Shown here: positions 39,001 through 46,664 of the stretch, in pieces | Layout of the letters: each line of letters opens with the position of its first letter | Numbering within the stretch: the stretch's first letter is position 1 | Assembly (NCBI RefSeq): GCF_003963535.1 | Contig: NZ_CP034539.1 | Coordinates: forward strand, 7,378,001 to 7,442,000 | Source: Streptomyces cyaneochromogenes | GTDB lineage: Bacteria > Actinomycetota > Actinomycetes > Streptomycetales > Streptomycetaceae | Length of the DNA stretch: 64,000 bases | Direction: 5' to 3' | The notes under the pieces: model-generated | What the model was told of the DNA's origin: nothing | Seen by the model: the letters and a program-made list of their open reading frames with translations, nothing else | Database searches by the model: none | Position numbers and translations under genes: made by a program

Positions 39001-41555
39001 TCACCACAGCCATCGCCAAGGGTGACCTGACGAAGAAGATCGACATCGACGCTCGCGGCGAGATCCTCGAGCTTAAGACGACGATCAACACGATGGTCGA
39101 CCAGCTGTCGTCCTTCGCCGAGGAGGTCACCCGAGTCGCCCGCGAGGTGGGCACGGAGGGGCAGCTGGGCGGTCAGGCACGCGTGCGTGACGTCGACGGC
39201 ACGTGGCGCGACCTCACCGAGTCCGTGAACGAAATGGCAGGAAACCTTACCCGGCAGGTGCGTGCCATCGCGCGCGTGGCGACCGCGGTGACCCGCGGTG
39301 ACCTGAACCTGAAGATCGACGTCGACGCGTCCGGCGAGATCCAGGAGCTCCAGGACTACATCAACAAGATGATCGCCAACCTGCGCGACACCACGATCGC
39401 CAACAAGGAGCAGGACTGGCTCAAGGGCAACCTCGCCCGGATCTCGGCGCTGATGCAGGGCCGCCGCGACCTGGAGGACGTGGCCTCGCTGATCATGAGC
39501 GAGCTGACGCCTGTCGTGTCCGCGCAGCACGGCGCGTTCTTCCTGGCGATGCCGCTGGTGGACGGCAAGGACATGAGTGCGGAGGGTGAGGACCAGTACG
39601 AGCTGCGGATGCTGGGGTCGTACGCCTACTCGATGGGTTCCATGCCGACGTCGTTCCGGCCCGGGGAGGGTCTGATCGGGACGGCCGCCATGGAGAAGCG
39701 CACGATCCTCGTGGAGAACGCGCCGAGCGGCTATCTGAAGATCTCCTCCGGGCTCGGCGAGGCGCCGCCGGCGCAGGTGATCGTCCTTCCGGTGCTCTTC
39801 GAGGGCAAGGTGCTCGGTGTGATCGAGCTGGCCTCCTTCACGCCGTTCACGCAGATCCAGAAGGACTTCCTCAACCAGATCGCCGAGATGATCGCGACCA
39901 GCGTCAACACCATCTCCGTCAACACCAAGACCGAGGTGCTGCTGAAGCAGTCGCAGGAGCTGACCGAGCAACTGCGTGAGCGGTCGGAAGAGTTGGAGAA
40001 CCGGCAGAAGGCCCTCCAGGCGTCCAACGCCGAACTGGAGGAGAAGGCCGAGCTGCTGGCCCAGCAGAACCGCGACATCGAGGTCAAGAACACCGAGATC
40101 GAGGAGGCGCGGCAGGTCCTGGAGGAGCGCGCCGAGCAGCTCGCGGTCTCCATGCGCTACAAGAGCGAGTTCCTCGCCAACATGTCGCACGAGCTGCGTA
40201 CGCCGCTCAACTCGCTGCTGATCCTGGCCAAGCTGCTCGCCGACAACGCCGAGGGCAACCTCTCGCCGAAGCAGGTCGAGTTCGCCGAGACCATCCACGG
40301 TGCCGGTTCCGACCTGCTCCAGCTGATCAACGACATCCTGGACCTGTCGAAGGTCGAGGCGGGCAAGATGGACGTCTCGCCGACGCGTATCGCGCTCGTC
40401 CAGCTCGTCGACTACGTGGAGGCCACCTTCCGGCCGCTGACCGCGGAGAAGGGCCTGGACCTGTCCGTCCGGGTCTCGCCGGAGCTGCCCGCCACGCTGC
40501 ACACCGACGAACAGCGGCTGCTGCAGGTGCTGCGCAACCTGCTCTCCAACGCGGTGAAGTTCACCGACTCCGGATCGGTCGAGCTGGTCATCCGGCCCGC
40601 CGGGATGGATGTCCCGATGAAGATCCGGGAGCAGCTGCTGGAGGCCGGTTCGCTGACCGAGGCGGACGCGCCGCTGATCGCGTTCTCCGTGACCGACACC
40701 GGGATCGGGATCGCTGCCAGCAAGATGCGGGTGATCTTCGAGGCGTTCAAGCAGGCGGACGGCACGACCAGCCGCAAGTACGGCGGTACCGGGCTGGGGC
40801 TGTCCATCTCGCGGGAGATCGCGCAGCTGCTCGGCGGGGAGATCCACGCCCAGAGCGAGCCGGGACGCGGCTCGACGTTCACGCTGTATTTGCCGCTGCA
40901 CCCCAGCGAACTGCCCCCGCACGGATACCAGCAGCAGCTGCCGCCGCTCGACGCCGGTGCCCTGGTGGCCTCCGCGGCCGACCTGGCGGAGCTGTCCGAC
41001 GCGGAGATCGAGACGCCGGCCGAGGTGCGGTCGTACCGGGAGACGCAGAACGGCGCCGCCGCGCTCTTCAGGCGCCGCCGCAGGATGGCGAACGAGCTGG
41101 AGGCCCGGCCCGCGCAGCAGGAGCAGTGGTCGGCGGCGGAGCAGAACGTGGCTCCGCAGTCGATGCGGGGCATCCGGTTCGGCGGCGAGAAGGTGCTCAT
41201 CGTCGACGACGACATCCGTAATGTCTTCGCGCTCACCAGCGTCCTGGAGCAGCACGGCCTGTCCGTGCTGTACGCCGAGAACGGCCGTGAGGGCATCGAG
41301 GTCCTGGAGCAGCACGACGACGTAGCGGTCGTCCTGATGGACATCATGATGCCCGAGATGGACGGGTACGCGACGACCACGGCGATCCGCAGGATGCCGC
41401 AGTTCGCCGGGCTCCCGATCATCGCGTTGACCGCCAAGGCGATGAAGGGTGACCGGGAGAAGGCGATCGAGTCGGGCGCTTCCGATTACGTGACGAAGCC
41501 GGTCGATCCCGATCATCTGCTGACGGTGATGAATCAGTGGATGAGGGAGCAGTGA
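36081..41555 (+). CDS. osaA: OsaA giant hybrid histidine kinase with tandem HAMP repeats
   Basis: An 1824-residue protein from GTG 36081 (GGGAGGGACACA ahead), with no transmembrane span. Order: a basic tail (1-35), HAMP-like lead-in units (about 40-186), ten exact 92-residue HAMP-pair repeats (187-1106), a GAF domain (about 1125-1290), a coiled coil (about 1290-1360), HisKA with phospho-acceptor His1370 (SHELRTPLNS), HATPase (about 1470-1610; GGTGLGLSIS), and a receiver domain with phospho-acceptor Asp1754 (LMDIMMPEMDG). It is a cytosolic stress sensor; in S. coelicolor the osaAB system is needed for osmoadaptation. It is followed by osaB 244 bp after the stop. The alternating HAMP array recalls fungal group III (Nik1/Os-1) osmosensor kinases. 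Confidence 0.94.
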   Translation: MESGAATRGTKTRAKGGQSLKNERKSRGGTTAVDTAALNRLLAALVSMRDGNFRKRLTVSGDGVMSEIAAVFNEVADRNLQLTGELARVRRMVGREGKLTERLETGACEGSWAAAIDNSNALVDDLVRPVSEVGRVLSAVAEGDLSPRMELRTQAPDGTGHPLRGEFLKVGRTVNNLVDQLSTFTDEVTRVASEVGTEGKLGGQARVRGMSGSWKDLTDSVNTMAYRLTAQVRDIALVTTAVAKGDLSRKVTVHVAGEMLELKNTVNTMVDQLSSFSSEVTRVAREVGTEGELGGQAQVPGVAGVWKDLTDSVNLMAGNLTAQVRGIAQVTTAVANGDLSQKVTVSARGEVAQLADTINQMTETLRIFADEVTRVANEVGAEGRLGGQANVPGAAGTWKDLTDSVNTVFRNLTIQVRDIAAVTTAVANGDLSQKVTVDVAGEMLELKNTVNGMVDQLSSFGAEVTRVAREVGVEGELGGQAQVPGAAGTWKDLTDSVNTAFRNLTGQVRNIAQVTTAVANGDLSQKVTVDVSGEMLQLKNTVNTMVDQLSSFADQVTRMARDVGTEGRLGGQAVVPGVAGTWKELTDSVNGMAGNLTAQVRNIAQVTTAVARGDLSQKIDVDARGEILELKNTINTMVDQLSGFADQVTRVAREVGTEGRLGGQAQVPGVAGVWRDLTDSVNGMAGNLTAQVRNIAQVATAVARGDLSQKITVDARGEILELKNTLNTMVDQLSSFAEEVTRVAREVGTEGQLGGQAEVQGVSGTWKDLTQSVNFMANNLTIQVRNIAEVTTAVAKGDLSKKITVDAKGEILELVTTVNTMVDQLSSFAEQVTRVAREVGTEGILGGQANVPGVVGIWKDLSDNVNLMAKNLTMQVRNISQVANAVANGDLTRTVTIEARGEVAQLADTFNTMVKTLSSFADQVTKVAREVGTDGILGGQAHVPGVAGTWKDLTESVNQMASNLTGQVRNIAMVTTAIAKGDLTKKIDIDARGEILELKTTINTMVDQLSSFAEEVTRVAREVGTEGQLGGQARVRDVDGTWRDLTESVNEMAGNLTRQVRAIARVATAVTRGDLNLKIDVDASGEIQELQDYINKMIANLRDTTIANKEQDWLKGNLARISALMQGRRDLEDVASLIMSELTPVVSAQHGAFFLAMPLVDGKDMSAEGEDQYELRMLGSYAYSMGSMPTSFRPGEGLIGTAAMEKRTILVENAPSGYLKISSGLGEAPPAQVIVLPVLFEGKVLGVIELASFTPFTQIQKDFLNQIAEMIATSVNTISVNTKTEVLLKQSQELTEQLRERSEELENRQKALQASNAELEEKAELLAQQNRDIEVKNTEIEEARQVLEERAEQLAVSMRYKSEFLANMSHELRTPLNSLLILAKLLADNAEGNLSPKQVEFAETIHGAGSDLLQLINDILDLSKVEAGKMDVSPTRIALVQLVDYVEATFRPLTAEKGLDLSVRVSPELPATLHTDEQRLLQVLRNLLSNAVKFTDSGSVELVIRPAGMDVPMKIREQLLEAGSLTEADAPLIAFSVTDTGIGIAASKMRVIFEAFKQADGTTSRKYGGTGLGLSISREIAQLLGGEIHAQSEPGRGSTFTLYLPLHPSELPPHGYQQQLPPLDAGALVASAADLAELSDAEIETPAEVRSYRETQNGAAALFRRRRRMANELEARPAQQEQWSAAEQNVAPQSMRGIRFGGEKVLIVDDDIRNVFALTSVLEQHGLSVLYAENGREGIEVLEQHDDVAVVLMDIMMPEMDGYATTTAIRRMPQFAGLPIIALTAKAMKGDREKAIESGASDYVTKPVDPDHLLTVMNQWMREQ
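36639..39398 (+). repeat. osaA: Ten tandem 276-bp repeats encoding HAMP pairs in osaA
   Basis: The unit EVTRVAREVGTEG...LGGQA...WKDLT..VN...GDLS.K..V...GE...L...NTMVDQLSSFA recurs ten times with an exact 92-codon period (marker Glu-Val-Gly at 36660, 36936, 37212 and so on to 39144) and no indels. Neighbouring units are highly similar in DNA, including an unusual shared GGAATGGCAGGAAACCT string in units 5, 6 and, slightly changed, 10. Confidence 0.9.
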
Positions 41556-41799
41556 CAGGAACCAACAGTGTTCACACGGAGTTGCTGACTCAGTGTGCTC
41601 GAAGTCGTGTAGAAGCGCGGTATTCGGGGAACCTTCTGGTCTCCTGCTGCGTTTCTGCTACGTGCACAGTGACATCGCGGTGACAGGGTGTGGCGACAGG
41701 CAGGGTGCGGCTACCATGACCGGCACGAGGGCGGGCGGCGTAAGGGAGTCGTCCCCTGGGGCGGAGCCCGGTGCACTGCCGGGGCGAGGAGGGCGGGCC

Positions 41800-42480
41800 A
41801 TGGTGCAGAAGGCCAAGATCCTCCTGGTCGATGACCGGCCGGAGAATCTGCTGGCGCTGGAGGCGATCCTCTCTGCGCTCGATCAGACCCTGGTGCGGGC
41901 ATCGTCCGGGGAGGAAGCGCTCAAGGCACTTCTGACGGACGATTTCGCGGTCATTCTGCTGGACGTCCAGATGCCGGGAATGGACGGTTTCGAAACCGCG
42001 GCGCACATCAAGCGGCGGGAACGGACCCGGGACATCCCGATCATCTTCCTCACCGCGATCAACCACGGCCCGCACCACACCTTCCGCGGTTACGCGGCGG
42101 GCGCGGTGGACTACATCTCCAAGCCGTTCGACCCGTGGGTGCTGCGGGCGAAGGTCTCCGTGTTCGTCGAGCTGTACATGAAGAACTGCCAGCTGCGTGA
42201 GCAGGCGGCGCTGCTGCGGCTCCAGTTGGAGGGCGGCGGCAAGACCGCGGGCGCCGAGTCGAAGGAGCCGGCGGGTCTGCTCGCCGAGCTGTCGGCGCGG
42301 CTCGCCGCGGTCGAGGAGCAGGCCGAGGCGCTGTCCAAGCAGCTGGACGACGACTCGGCGGACGCCGCCGCGGTGGCCACCGCGGCCCATCTCGAACGCA
42401 AACTCACCGGATTGCGGCGGGCGCTCGACGCGCTGGAGCCGGGCACCGGGAGCACGTCCTCGGTGTCCTCGCAGAACTGA
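41800..42480 (+). CDS. osaB: OsaB response regulator with coiled-coil output
   Basis: Start chosen at ATG 41800 because GAGGAGGGCGG lies directly ahead (226 residues); the frame extends back to ATG 41716 and further. A CheY-like receiver domain (about 4-122: ILLVDDRPENL, phospho-acceptor Asp55 in LLDVQMPGMDG, switch Thr in FLTA, Lys in SKPF) is followed by a coiled-coil tail (LREQAALLRLQLE, LAAVEEQAEALSKQL). No DNA-binding domain is present, so output is probably by protein contact. In S. coelicolor osaB is essential for growth under osmotic stress. Confidence 0.92.
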   Translation: MVQKAKILLVDDRPENLLALEAILSALDQTLVRASSGEEALKALLTDDFAVILLDVQMPGMDGFETAAHIKRRERTRDIPIIFLTAINHGPHHTFRGYAAGAVDYISKPFDPWVLRAKVSVFVELYMKNCQLREQAALLRLQLEGGGKTAGAESKEPAGLLAELSARLAAVEEQAEALSKQLDDDSADAAAVATAAHLERKLTGLRRALDALEPGTGSTSSVSSQN

Positions 42481-42489
42481 CGCCGTGAG

Positions 42490-42516
42490 GGCGCCGGTTG
42501 GCGGGCCGGCGGCGCC
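42490..42516. terminator. Possible hairpin after osaB
   Basis: GGCGCCG and CGGCGCC enclose a 13-nt G-rich loop 10 bp after the osaB stop. Weak, with no U-tract. Confidence 0.4.
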
Positions 42517-42641
42517 GGATCGTCCGGTGTGTGACGGGTCCGTGAACGGGCGTCAGTTCGCCGCCTCCGCAAGGGCGACACGAACGGGTGAAGCAGTGGG
42601 CACACGTGTCCACTGTCTTCTCCACCGGTAACCTCACATCC

Positions 42642-45383
42642 ATGGCCTCACGTTCCTCCGCAGCCAAGAAGCCGCCCGCGAAGAAGGCGGCCGCTTCCGC
42701 GAAGGCTCCGGCGAAGAAGGCCGCCGCCAAGAAAGCCCCCGCCAAGAAGGCGCCGGCCAAGAAGGCCGCGGCGAAGAAAGCCGCGCCCGCACCCAAGCCC
42801 GCGCCGAACCCCACCGGGGGCATCTACCGGCTCGTGCGCGCCGTCTGGCTAGGGCTCGCACATGCCGTGGGCGCCGTGTTCCGCGGCATAGGGCAGGGCG
42901 CGAAGAACCTCGACCCGGCCCACCGCAAGGACGGCATCGCGCTGTTGCTGCTCGGCCTCGCGCTGATCGTCGCCGCCGGCACCTGGTCCAATCTGCGCGG
43001 CCCCGTCGGCGACCTCGTCGAGATCATCGTGACCGGCGCCTTCGGCCGGCTCGACCTGCTCGTGCCGATCCTGCTCGCGGTCATCGCCGTTCGGTTCATC
43101 CGGCACCCCGAGAAGCCCGAGGCCAACGGCCGGATCGTCATCGGCCTGTCCGCACTCGTCATCGGCGTGCTCGGCCAGGTCCACGTCGCCGTCGGCTCGC
43201 CCGCCCGCAGCGACGGCATGCAGGCGATAAGGGACGCCGGCGGGCTGATCGGCTGGGGCGCGGCGACTCCGCTGACGTACACCATGGGCGAGGTCCTCGC
43301 CGTACCGCTGCTCGTGCTGCTCACGATCTTCGGGCTGCTGGTCGTCACGGCCACCCCGGTCAACGCCATCCCGCAGCGGCTGCGGCAGCTGGGAGTGAAG
43401 CTCGGCGTCCTGCCCGACCCCGCGGAGGACGACGAGTACACCGAGGACGACCAGCGCTACGACGACCAGTGGCGCGGGGCGCTGCCCGCGTCGCGCGGCC
43501 GCAAGCGCACCGCGGCCCCCGAGGCGTACGACCCCGACAGCGCCGAGCAGGAGGCCCTCTCGCGGCGTCGCGGACGTCCCAGGCGCTCCGCAGTGCCGCA
43601 GCCCGAGATGGACCGTCCCATGGACGCTGTGGACGTCGCGGCGGCCGCCGCTGCCGCGCTCGACGGCGCCGTCCTGCACGGGATGCCGCCCTCGCCGATC
43701 GTCGCCGACCTCACCCAGGGCGTCACCGTCGGCGACCGCGCGGAGACCACCCCCGTGCCGACGCCCGTCCCGGCCGCGCGCCCCAAGCAGGAGAAGCTCC
43801 CGAAGACCGAGGTCCCGGACCTGACCAAGGCCGGGGTGCCGGACCTCACCAAGGCCGCGCCCGACGAGATGCGCGACCTGCCGCCGCGCGCCGAACAGCT
43901 CCAGCTGTCCGGTGACATCACCTACTCGCTGCCGTCGCTCGACCTCCTGGAGCGCGGCGGCCCCGGCAAGTCGCGCAGCGCCGCCAACGACGCCGTCGTC
44001 GAGTCGCTGACCACCGTCTTCTCCGAGTTCAAGGTCGACGCCCGCGTCACCGGCTTCACCCGCGGGCCGACGGTCACGCGCTACGAGGTCGAGCTCGGCC
44101 CCGCCGTGAAGGTCGAGCGGATCACCGCGCTGACGAAGAACATCGCGTACGCCGTCGCCAGCCCGGACGTGCGGATCATCAGCCCGATCCCCGGCAAGTC
44201 GGCGGTCGGCATCGAGATCCCGAACACCGACCGCGAGATGGTCAACGTCGGTGACGTGCTGCGCCTCGCGGCCGCCGCCGAGGACGACCACCCGATGCTG
44301 GTGGCGCTCGGCAAGGACGTCGAGGGCGGCTATGTGATGGCCAACATCGCGAAGATGCCGCATGTGCTGGTTGCCGGTGCGACCGGTTCCGGTAAGTCGT
44401 CGTGCATTAACTGCTTGATCACTTCGGTCATGATGCGGGCGACCCCGGAGGACGTGCGGATGGTGCTGGTCGACCCCAAGCGCGTCGAGCTGACCGCCTA
44501 CGAGGGAATCCCGCACCTGATCACGCCGATCATCACCAACCCGAAGCGGGCCGCCGAGGCGCTCCAGTGGGTCGTACGGGAGATGGATCTTCGGTACGAC
44601 GACCTGGCGGCGTACGGCTACCGCCACATCGACGACTTCAACGAGGCCGTCCGCAACGGCAAGGTGAAGGCGCCCGAGGGCAGTGAGCGGGTGCTGCAGG
44701 CGTACCCGTATCTGCTGGTGATCGTCGACGAGCTCGCCGATCTGATGATGGTCGCGCCGCGCGACGTCGAGGACTCGATCGTGCGCATCACACAGCTCGC
44801 GCGCGCGGCCGGCATCCACCTGGTGCTCGCCACCCAGCGGCCGTCGGTCGACGTCGTCACCGGTCTCATCAAGGCGAACGTCCCCTCACGGCTCGCCTTC
44901 GCCACCTCGTCGCTCGCGGACTCGCGCGTCATCCTCGACCAGCCCGGCGCCGAGAAGCTGATCGGCAAGGGCGACGGGCTGTTCCTGCCGATGGGCGCGA
45001 ACAAGCCGACGCGTATGCAGGGCGCGTTCGTGACCGAGGAGGAGGTCGCGGCGGTCGTCCAGCACTGCAAGGACCAGATGGCGCCCGTCTTCCGGGACGA
45101 CGTCACCGTGGGCACCAAGCAGAAGAAGGAGATCGACGAGGAGATCGGCGACGACCTCGACCTGCTCTGCCAGGCGGCCGAGCTGGTGGTCTCCACGCAG
45201 TTCGGGTCGACGTCCATGCTGCAGCGCAAGCTGCGCGTCGGGTTCGCCAAGGCCGGACGGCTGATGGACCTGATGGAGTCGCGGGGCATCGTCGGGCCCA
45301 GCGAGGGCTCAAAGGCTCGTGACGTTCTTGTGAAACCTGACGAGCTGGACGGCGTGCTGGCCGTGATCCGCGGGGAGGCTTAA
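42642..45383 (+). CDS. ftsK: DNA translocase FtsK
   Basis: Start chosen at ATG 42642 (MASRSSAAKK; 913 residues); a GTG at 42606 is the alternative. The N-terminus is a Lys/Ala/Pro tail of AKKAPAKKA-type repeats (about 5-45). Four membrane spans follow (about 90-245), then a Pro/Ala-rich acidic linker. The FtsK motor has Walker A GATGSGKSS near 580 and Walker B LLVIVDELADLMM near 693. A gamma winged-helix end (about 830-895, STSMLQRKLRVGFAKAGRLMDLME) binds orienting DNA sites. It clears chromosomes from closing septa during sporulation. Transcription is probably separate from osaB. Confidence 0.95.
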   Translation: MASRSSAAKKPPAKKAAASAKAPAKKAAAKKAPAKKAPAKKAAAKKAAPAPKPAPNPTGGIYRLVRAVWLGLAHAVGAVFRGIGQGAKNLDPAHRKDGIALLLLGLALIVAAGTWSNLRGPVGDLVEIIVTGAFGRLDLLVPILLAVIAVRFIRHPEKPEANGRIVIGLSALVIGVLGQVHVAVGSPARSDGMQAIRDAGGLIGWGAATPLTYTMGEVLAVPLLVLLTIFGLLVVTATPVNAIPQRLRQLGVKLGVLPDPAEDDEYTEDDQRYDDQWRGALPASRGRKRTAAPEAYDPDSAEQEALSRRRGRPRRSAVPQPEMDRPMDAVDVAAAAAAALDGAVLHGMPPSPIVADLTQGVTVGDRAETTPVPTPVPAARPKQEKLPKTEVPDLTKAGVPDLTKAAPDEMRDLPPRAEQLQLSGDITYSLPSLDLLERGGPGKSRSAANDAVVESLTTVFSEFKVDARVTGFTRGPTVTRYEVELGPAVKVERITALTKNIAYAVASPDVRIISPIPGKSAVGIEIPNTDREMVNVGDVLRLAAAAEDDHPMLVALGKDVEGGYVMANIAKMPHVLVAGATGSGKSSCINCLITSVMMRATPEDVRMVLVDPKRVELTAYEGIPHLITPIITNPKRAAEALQWVVREMDLRYDDLAAYGYRHIDDFNEAVRNGKVKAPEGSERVLQAYPYLLVIVDELADLMMVAPRDVEDSIVRITQLARAAGIHLVLATQRPSVDVVTGLIKANVPSRLAFATSSLADSRVILDQPGAEKLIGKGDGLFLPMGANKPTRMQGAFVTEEEVAAVVQHCKDQMAPVFRDDVTVGTKQKKEIDEEIGDDLDLLCQAAELVVSTQFGSTSMLQRKLRVGFAKAGRLMDLMESRGIVGPSEGSKARDVLVKPDELDGVLAVIRGEA

Positions 45384-45662
45384 AGGGAGTCCGGGGTGGA
45401 AACGGGACATGATGATCACCTTGCGGACGGGTGGGTGATGGGTCGATGTCCGATCGTGACTCACCCGTAAGGGATCATTGAGCAACCGTTTCCCGTCGAC
45501 GTACGTCAAGTTGAGCGAGGCGACAACCTCGTACCCCACCATCAGCGTGTCCGGCCATTCTGATGGCGTATAAAGTCCCACCGCCCGGTTGCCCCACCCT
45601 TTCGTACCCCCCCTAGACTGAACCTCCAGCACAGGTGGCTTAAACGCTCGAAAGGCGCCCCC

Positions 45663-46499
45663 GTGTCCATCGGCAACTCCCCTGAAGACGAGCGTCCGTT
45701 CGAAGACGTGTCCGACGAAGCCCGTCCCTCGATCGGCCGAGCCCTGCGGCAGGCTCGTATCGATGCCGGTCTGACCGTCGACGACGTCAGCAGCGCCACC
45801 CGGGTCCGCATCGCCATCGTGCACGCCATCGAGGCGGACAACTTCGCTCCCTGTGGGGGTGACGTGTACGCCCGAGGCCACATCCGGACCCTGGCCAAGG
45901 CCGTCCACCTCGATCCGGCCCCGCTTCTCGCCCAGTACGACGACTCGCACGGCGGGCGACCGGCGCCCACGCCTGCTGCCCCGCTGTTCGAGGCGGAACG
46001 CATCCGTCCCGAGCGACGCGGGCCGAACTGGACCGCGGCCATGGTCGCCGCGATCGTCGCCGTGGTCGGATTCGTCGGTTTCACCGCGTTCAAGGGCGAT
46101 GGCGAGGGCGGCAAGTCGTCGGTGGCCGAGGGCGGCTCGACGTCGACGGCGGACAAGACCACGCCCACGCCGAAGACCGACAAGCCCAAGGACCCCAAGC
46201 CGGAACCGTCGGACAGCGCCATCGCCGCCGTCCCCCAGGACAAGGTGACCGTCAAGGTCAGCGCCGTCGACGGAAGGAGCTGGGTCGGTGTCAAGGACCA
46301 CAACGGCCGGCTTCTCTTCGACGACCTGCTGAAGCAGGGCGACTCGAAGACGTTCCAGGACAGCGAGAAGATCAACCTCGTCCTCGGTGACGCGGGCGCG
46401 ATCGACCTCTACGTCAACGGCAAGAAGATCGAGGACGACTGGCAGCCGGGCGCCGTGGAGCGCCTCACGTACACGAAGGGCGACCCGCAGGCCGGATAG
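45663..46499 (+). CDS. RodZ-like HTH membrane protein (HTH_25/DUF4115)
   Basis: A 278-residue protein from GTG 45663. A Cro/RodZ-type helix-turn-helix (about 23-95, GRALRQARIDAGLTVDDVSSAT, GDVYARGHIRTLAKAVHLDP) is followed by a polar linker, one transmembrane span (about 121-140, AAMVAAIVAVVGFVGFTAF), a charged Thr/Lys/Pro linker and an extracytoplasmic DUF4115 beta domain (about 190-275, VTVKVSAVDGRSWVGVKD). RodZ links the MreB cytoskeleton to wall synthesis; in Streptomyces a role in spore-wall growth is plausible. A 279-bp gap with no other gene separates it from ftsK. Confidence 0.9.
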   Translation: MSIGNSPEDERPFEDVSDEARPSIGRALRQARIDAGLTVDDVSSATRVRIAIVHAIEADNFAPCGGDVYARGHIRTLAKAVHLDPAPLLAQYDDSHGGRPAPTPAAPLFEAERIRPERRGPNWTAAMVAAIVAVVGFVGFTAFKGDGEGGKSSVAEGGSTSTADKTTPTPKTDKPKDPKPEPSDSAIAAVPQDKVTVKVSAVDGRSWVGVKDHNGRLLFDDLLKQGDSKTFQDSEKINLVLGDAGAIDLYVNGKKIEDDWQPGAVERLTYTKGDPQAG

Positions 46500-46522
46500 G
46501 ACCGGCTGAAGGGATGAGCTCG

Positions 46523-46556
46523 GGACGGGGTCTGCCAGGATCGGCAGGCCCCGTCC
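46523..46556. terminator. Hairpin between rodZ-like gene and rimO
   Basis: GGACGGGGTCTGCC and GGCAGGCCCCGTCC (14 bp, one G-U) around AGGATC, 24 bp after the stop codon. Confidence 0.8.
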
Positions 46557-46664
46557 GGCGTATCTGGACGGCGTCGGCAACGCACGGCACCGCGGTATGG
46601 CCGGCCGGGGAGGCCCTGGCCCCGTCGACATGGGCTGTCAGTGAGACAAAGTAGTCTTGAGCCC

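Noticed and set aside
35892..41516. A 1874-codon minus-strand frame opposite osaA
   Set aside because: It mirrors the HAMP repeats and gives only His/Leu/Arg/Asp-rich repeats with no recognisable domain. The plus strand has kinase, GAF and receiver motifs.
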